Shown in pieces: positions 32,373 to 36,268 of a stretch of 36,268 bases of DNA. Every line of letters starts with the position of its first letter. Position 1 is the stretch's first letter. Under the pieces are notes generated by a model. The model saw only the letters and a program-made list of their open reading frames with translations. It had not been told where the DNA came from and did not search any database. The position numbers and the translations under genes were made by a program. The stretch is from CAYZWU01 sp964482235 (GTDB lineage: Bacteria > Planctomycetota > B15-G4 > CAYZWU01): the NCBI GenBank assembly GCA_964482235.1, contig CAYZWU010000052.1:1-36268 (forward strand), read 5' to 3'.

Positions 32373-34643
32373 ATGCGCCGTCTCTTCTTCACCCTCTCCC
32401 TTTCGCTCCTCCTGCTGCTCCTCGCGGCAGCCGATCTTTCCGCCAAGCAACGGATCCGCATCTTCATCAGCGATCCCGCAGTGGCGAAGGAGCTCCCCCG
32501 CGGGCTCGACGTGGTCGGCAGAGGTCCCGGCTACATCGACGTCATCGCGGACCAGGCCACCCTGAGTTCCATCGGCCGCGCCCCGGTTCAGACCGTCGTC
32601 CTCGACGTCGACGTGGAAGCCAAGCTGCAGAGCCTTGCCGCCGACTACCACACCTTCCCGGAAATGGTCAGCGAGCTCCAGTCGATCGCGTCCTCCTATC
32701 CCGCCATCACGGACCTCACCGTGATCGGCCAGTCGTACCAGGGCGAGGATATATACTGCCTCGAGGTCAGCGACAATCCCGGCGTGGACGAGGGAGAGGT
32801 CGAGGTCCTGTTCATCGGCCTGCACCACGCACGCGAGTGGCCCTCCCTGGAGATCTGCCTCCACGTCTGCAACGAGATGACGTCGGGCTACGGAAGCGAT
32901 CCCGACATCACCGACATGGTGGACAACCGCCGCCTCTTCGTCGTTCCCTGCATGAATCCCGACGGCTACATCTACTGCCACGACCAGGGGCACGACTGGC
33001 GCAAGAACCGCCACTACTTCTCCCAGTACGGGACATGGGGCGTGGACCTGAATCGCAACTACGGCGGCTCGTCGAACGGCGCCCCCACGGGCGACTGGGG
33101 AGACATCTCCTCGGGCGGCACCACGCACTATCCCGACTATGAGACCTACTGCGGCCCCTCGGCCATCTCCGAGCCGGAAACGCAGGCGATCTGCGATTTC
33201 ATCAAGGCCCGCAGCATCACCGCCGGGATCACCTGGCACACCTACTCCGAGCTGGTGCTCTGGCCCTGGGGTTACAGCGGAAGCCAGCAGACTCCGGACA
33301 ACGCCCTCCTGGCGTCGATCGGCCAGAACATGGCGTCCCGCATCTCCAAGCAGTCCGGCGGCACCTACACGCCCTACCAGAGCTCGGGCCTCTACCCCAC
33401 CACGGGCGACACGACGGACTGGGCCTACGGCCACAGCTTCTACGTGGAAGGCAAGAACACCTTCTTCTACACGATCGAGGCGTGCAACCAGTTCCACCCG
33501 AACTACAACCAGATGCAGCAGGTGATGGAGGAGAACTTCGACGGCGCCTTCTACCTGCTCCAGCAGGCCGAAACGATCCGAACGAACACCACGCCGTGGC
33601 CGCTGCCGCCGGCGATCGATGCGCCCGCCACGGACGACGACGGCGACTTCTACGTGGACTGGACGGAGATCAATCCCGCCGCGGGAGTGGACTACTTCCA
33701 GCTCGACGAGCTGAGCGATCTCGTCATCGTGACGGAAGACGTGGAGAGCGGCAGCTCGCTCTGGGATCTGAGCAACTTCTCCGTCTCCACGAGCAGATCG
33801 TACTCGGCAACGCACAGCTTCAAGTCGCATAACTCGAACAACAGGACCGGGACGGCGACAACGAAGTATCCCCTGCCCGTGAGCACGGGCGACACGCTCA
33901 CCTTCTGGACCTGGTACGACATCGAGAGCAACTGGGATCACGGCATCGTGGAAGTCTCCGTCGACGGCAAGAAGTGGGACGACCTCGCCCTCTTCACCGG
34001 CAGCTCCAGCGGCTGGAAGGAGAAGAACTACTCCCTCGACGCCTATGCCGGCCAGTCGATCCTCATCCGGTTCACCTACACCACCGATGCGAACACCCTG
34101 GAAGAAGGCTTCTACGTGGACGACATCGAGTTCGTGCCCGACTTCGGGACGGTGACCACCCTCTCGTCGTCGATCTACGGGCACTCGTACCACGTGACCG
34201 GCAAGCCCGACGGCGACTACTACTACCGCGTGAAGGGTCACTCGCCGGTCCACGGGTGGGCCGACTTCTCCGTGCTCGACAAGACCGTGGTCGACTCGGG
34301 CGGCGGTCCCTCCCTCGACGTGACCATCTCCCCCTACTCCACCGTGGTTCCGCGCGGCGGCACGCTGCGTTACGACGTGGATGTGGTGAACAACGGAGGC
34401 TCCGCCGTCTCGGCCGTGGCCTGGACCGACGTGTACATGAACGGATCGGGAATCCCGATGAATCCTCTCTTCGGCCCCTATTCCTTCACCGCGCAGCCCG
34501 GCCAGCCCGTGGGCGGAACGCTATCCCACGCGATTCCACCCACTGCGCCGCTGGGCAACATCTACGAGCTTTTCTTCATCACCGGCGTTTACCCGTCGAC
34601 GAGCTATGGCGAGGACAGCTTCACCTTCGAGGTGACGCCTTAG
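32373..34643 (+). CDS. Secreted M14 zinc carboxypeptidase with C-terminal beta domains
   Basis: A 756-residue exported metallopeptidase. The start at 32373 has GGAGG just upstream and a leucine-rich signal peptide (residues 1-24). After a short propeptide the M14 domain spans about 85-400: zinc ligands His152 and Glu155 in HHAREW, His289 in TWHTYSE, substrate-binding DLNRNYGG, and catalytic Glu369 in YTIEAC. All key residues are present, so it should cleave C-terminal residues from peptides. An immune-inhibitor-A-like/MAM-type jelly roll follows (about 455-590, ending YVDDIEF), then a short strand region and a final beta domain (about 645-756: VPRGGTLRYDVDVVNNGG, ending FTFEVTP). That last domain differs from the one shared by the C25 protease and its neighbour. 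Transcription ends at the strong terminator downstream. Confidence 0.93.
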   Translation: MRRLFFTLSLSLLLLLLAAADLSAKQRIRIFISDPAVAKELPRGLDVVGRGPGYIDVIADQATLSSIGRAPVQTVVLDVDVEAKLQSLAADYHTFPEMVSELQSIASSYPAITDLTVIGQSYQGEDIYCLEVSDNPGVDEGEVEVLFIGLHHAREWPSLEICLHVCNEMTSGYGSDPDITDMVDNRRLFVVPCMNPDGYIYCHDQGHDWRKNRHYFSQYGTWGVDLNRNYGGSSNGAPTGDWGDISSGGTTHYPDYETYCGPSAISEPETQAICDFIKARSITAGITWHTYSELVLWPWGYSGSQQTPDNALLASIGQNMASRISKQSGGTYTPYQSSGLYPTTGDTTDWAYGHSFYVEGKNTFFYTIEACNQFHPNYNQMQQVMEENFDGAFYLLQQAETIRTNTTPWPLPPAIDAPATDDDGDFYVDWTEINPAAGVDYFQLDELSDLVIVTEDVESGSSLWDLSNFSVSTSRSYSATHSFKSHNSNNRTGTATTKYPLPVSTGDTLTFWTWYDIESNWDHGIVEVSVDGKKWDDLALFTGSSSGWKEKNYSLDAYAGQSILIRFTYTTDANTLEEGFYVDDIEFVPDFGTVTTLSSSIYGHSYHVTGKPDGDYYYRVKGHSPVHGWADFSVLDKTVVDSGGGPSLDVTISPYSTVVPRGGTLRYDVDVVNNGGSAVSAVAWTDVYMNGSGIPMNPLFGPYSFTAQPGQPVGGTLSHAIPPTAPLGNIYELFFITGVYPSTSYGEDSFTFEVTP

Positions 34644-34650
34644 CCAGCTG

Positions 34651-34706
34651 AAAAGCAAAAAAACTTCGAGTGCAGGCGATGCCGCACTCGAAGTTTTTTT
34701 TGCTCT
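34651..34706. terminator. Bidirectional intrinsic terminator
   Basis: The left arm 34657-34673 (seven A, then ACTTCGAGTGC-like sequence) pairs with the right arm 34684-34700. The apex GGC-GAT-GCC adds three more pairs beyond one unpaired A. The outer A-run and T-run give a U-tract in both directions, and pairing continues imperfectly through AGC/GCT outside them. It lies eight bases after the carboxypeptidase stop codon and between convergent genes, so it should stop transcription from both sides. Confidence 0.9.
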
Positions 34707-34724
34707 TCAGCGCTCCCCTTCCCG

Positions 34725-34787
34725 CTATTCAATCTCAACAATCCATAGATTACTCAATTCTGTTCCTACAATCGCCTGTAAACTGAG
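34725..34787 (-). pseudogene. Fossil 3' end of a beta-helix protein paralogue
   Basis: Read on the minus strand, these 63 bases encode a 20-residue tail ending AIVGTELSNLWIVEIE and a TAG stop. The beta-helix gene at 34953 ends ALVGTELSNLWVVEFE followed by a TAA stop. The match covers about 16 residues with only three conservative changes and then fades upstream, where no coding relationship is visible. The terminator sits about 20 bases beyond this stop, as expected for an original gene end. It is therefore probably the remnant of a tandem copy largely removed by deletion or recombination. Confidence 0.75.
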
Positions 34788-34952
34788 GGGGAAGGGCGGA
34801 CGCTTACTGATCTTCGAGACCTGCGAGCTCTTCTTCTGAAATCGTCTGATTGAGAAAACCGTGGATCTTAGGCCGCCATTCAGGGCAGGAATCTAATCCG
34901 GCGAAGGGGCTTCAGATGTCATCGGGCGCCTCGCTGAACTCTCTTTCTTTTC

Positions 34953-36268
34953 TTACTCGAATTCCACAACCCACAAGTTGCTTAACTCAGTCCCCACGAG
35001 CGCTTGAAAAGGGATCTGCGTCCCAGGCGCCAATCCTGTTGAAACCACCCGATCGATGATCCGCACGCCGTTGTCCGGCATCGGATTAAAATGCACGCGA
35101 TGATCCCACGGCGGCATGAGCCAGAAGTCGCCAAAGAGAGTGACATTGGGTGACGGAAGTACACTGGAGCCTGAAATTAGCATTACCGGATTTGTCTTCG
35201 GCCACCCGATGATGACACCTGTCACCCTGCTGCCATTCGATACTGTTCCGTTCACATAGAAATGCGTGTGGAATTCGTCTGCGCCAATGTCGGGGAAAGC
35301 GAAGAGCCCGGTGCGGGGATCGCCATCGAAGTCAGTGTCGGGAAGGTTTGGTGCATTCCTGTCGCCGGCCGAGCGACATGGTGAGTCGAAGGGGATGTGG
35401 AAGTCGCCGTTAGTGGGATCGAGGAACAAAGGATCGGCGTCTATGTTTCCGGCTCCGGAAATGCCTCCTTTCACGTCGCAGTAGGTAATAACAGGAGAGC
35501 CGCTTGCAGATATGCCGATCTCGTCGTCCGTGTTATTCCAGACGATTGTATTAGTGACCAGGTTTGTACCTGCGCAGTAGATCCCCCCTCCCCAATCTGC
35601 ACTGTTTCCAAATACTGTATTGTTTGTCAGTATGGCTGAATCGCGTGCGTAGATCCCTCCACCAACACCATCGATTGTGTTTACTGAATTCCCATAAATT
35701 ATATTATTCTGGACAATAGTCGAATCACTGCAGTAGACCCCCCCCCCATCATTTCTAGCCTCGTTGTCGAAGATCAGATTGGCAGACACTTCCGACGAAC
35801 CGGTACAGTAGATCCCTCCAGCATCACCCCCCCATAATCCCAAGGATGCATCGTTGGCATAGATGATGTTTGCATGGACTTTCGCCGCCCCACTACAGCC
35901 AACACCTCCGATCATTCCATCCCACCCAGCTGAGTTGTGTGAAATCGTGTTACGAATAACAATCCCACCATCCACCGAGACACCGCCTAATCCACTGAGT
36001 CCGGAATCATCCACCACAATGTTGTAAGATATGTCGTTGTCCGCAATGAGGGGATCGCCCCCTGACGAGTATATACCACCCGCATAACTACCCCATCCCG
36101 TGACATAATTTTGCTGAATCACGTTGTGACAAATAGCGGGAGACGAATCCTCACAGTAGATACCACCGCCAGATGTCCCCCCCCATGGGGAGGTCGGAGT
36201 ACCACAACCATTGTTCGGCTCCTCAGCAGAATTTGTGGGTGAAATCACATAGCCTGGACCCGAAGTAG
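34953..36268 (-). CDS. Right-handed beta-helix surface protein, 5' end outside the window
   Basis: The frame is open to the right edge of the window, so this is the C-terminal part (at least 437 residues) of a longer protein. Residues from the edge to about 290 are tandem beta-helix coils with the recurring pattern GGIYC-x-S/D-S ... N-x-I-x-x-N (for example GGGIYCEDSS, GGIYCTGSS, GGGVYCSDST, GGGIYARDS), typical of parallel beta-helix proteins such as polymorphic outer-membrane or pectate-lyase-like families. Next come DADPLFLDPTNGDFHI and DFDGDPR, a common end cap of such proteins. The last 90 residues form a beta domain ending VGTELSNLWVVEFE. Three poly-C tracts on the + strand (poly-G in the gene) lie in the helix region. 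It is probably extracellular; no enzymatic residues are visible. Confidence 0.85.
   Translation of the reverse strand, partial: TSGPGYVISPTNSAEEPNNGCGTPTSPWGGTSGGGIYCEDSSPAICHNVIQQNYVTGWGSYAGGIYSSGGDPLIADNDISYNIVVDDSGLSGLGGVSVDGGIVIRNTISHNSAGWDGMIGGVGCSGAAKVHANIIYANDASLGLWGGDAGGIYCTGSSEVSANLIFDNEARNDGGGVYCSDSTIVQNNIIYGNSVNTIDGVGGGIYARDSAILTNNTVFGNSADWGGGIYCAGTNLVTNTIVWNNTDDEIGISASGSPVITYCDVKGGISGAGNIDADPLFLDPTNGDFHIPFDSPCRSAGDRNAPNLPDTDFDGDPRTGLFAFPDIGADEFHTHFYVNGTVSNGSRVTGVIIGWPKTNPVMLISGSSVLPSPNVTLFGDFWLMPPWDHRVHFNPMPDNGVRIIDRVVSTGLAPGTQIPFQALVGTELSNLWVVEFE

Larger units (their letters stand above)
34644..34952. other. Intergenic region with terminator and gene-tail fossil
   Basis: No intact gene is present. 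The left part holds a strong hairpin terminator. Next to it is a 63-base stretch that, on the minus strand, still encodes the last twenty residues of a relative of the beta-helix protein to the right. The rest (34788-34952) shows nothing I can identify. Confidence 0.7.

Noticed and set aside
34804..34911. Minus-strand in-frame fragment ending LAGLEDQ-stop
   Set aside because: It is protein-like in look but has no start codon, is only 35 residues long and matches nothing I recognise, so it cannot be called a remnant with confidence.

Overview
The window looks like a chromosomal fragment of a Gram-negative-type, Planctomycetota-like bacterium, probably from an uncultured lineage. The evidence is indirect: FHA, Ser/Thr kinase and PP2C genes, a DUF1080 protein, an MA-type peptidase with an SH3-like N-terminus and TPR tail, many signal-peptide and lipobox proteins, and recurring C-terminal beta domains on secreted proteins, all of which are common in that phylum. 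No rRNA, tRNA, CRISPR array, transposase or phage gene was seen.

Left part (577-14015, + strand): eight closely spaced genes, probably one operon. In order they encode a zinc-ribbon/double-FHA protein, a PP2C phosphatase with a C-terminal membrane segment, a lipoprotein with a coiled coil and an FGE/SUMF1-like domain, an FHA-TM protein with an apparently dead trypsin-like ectodomain, a kinase-zinc ribbon-FHA protein, a transmembrane kinase with a large ectodomain, a coiled-coil lipoprotein, and a 1259-residue exported VWA protein. This parts list resembles the threonine-phosphorylation control module of type VI secretion (TagQ/TagR, PpkA, PppA, Fha), but no secretion structural gene is visible here. 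It is the best candidate for an undescribed system: an envelope-sensing Thr-phosphorylation relay whose extracytoplasmic partners are encoded alongside it.

Middle (14039-23039): base composition becomes clearly GC-richer. It holds a DUF1080 protein (-), an EamA-type transporter (+), an 11-repeat carboxypeptidase-regulatory-like membrane protein (+) preceded by a tandem 11-bp repeat carrying TATAAT, and a two-gene (-) unit encoding an HExxH peptidase and what looks like its zinc-less relative.

Right part (23477-36268): a secreted C25 gingipain-like protease (+), a DedA-family membrane protein (+), a secreted protein (-) sharing its C-terminal domain with the C25 protease, a beta-propeller lipoprotein (+), a radical SAM protein and small lipoprotein (-), an M14 zinc carboxypeptidase (+), and a beta-helix protein (-) that is cut by the window edge and contains three poly-G tracts. 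Between the last two lie a strong bidirectional terminator and a fossil copy of the beta-helix gene's 3' end.
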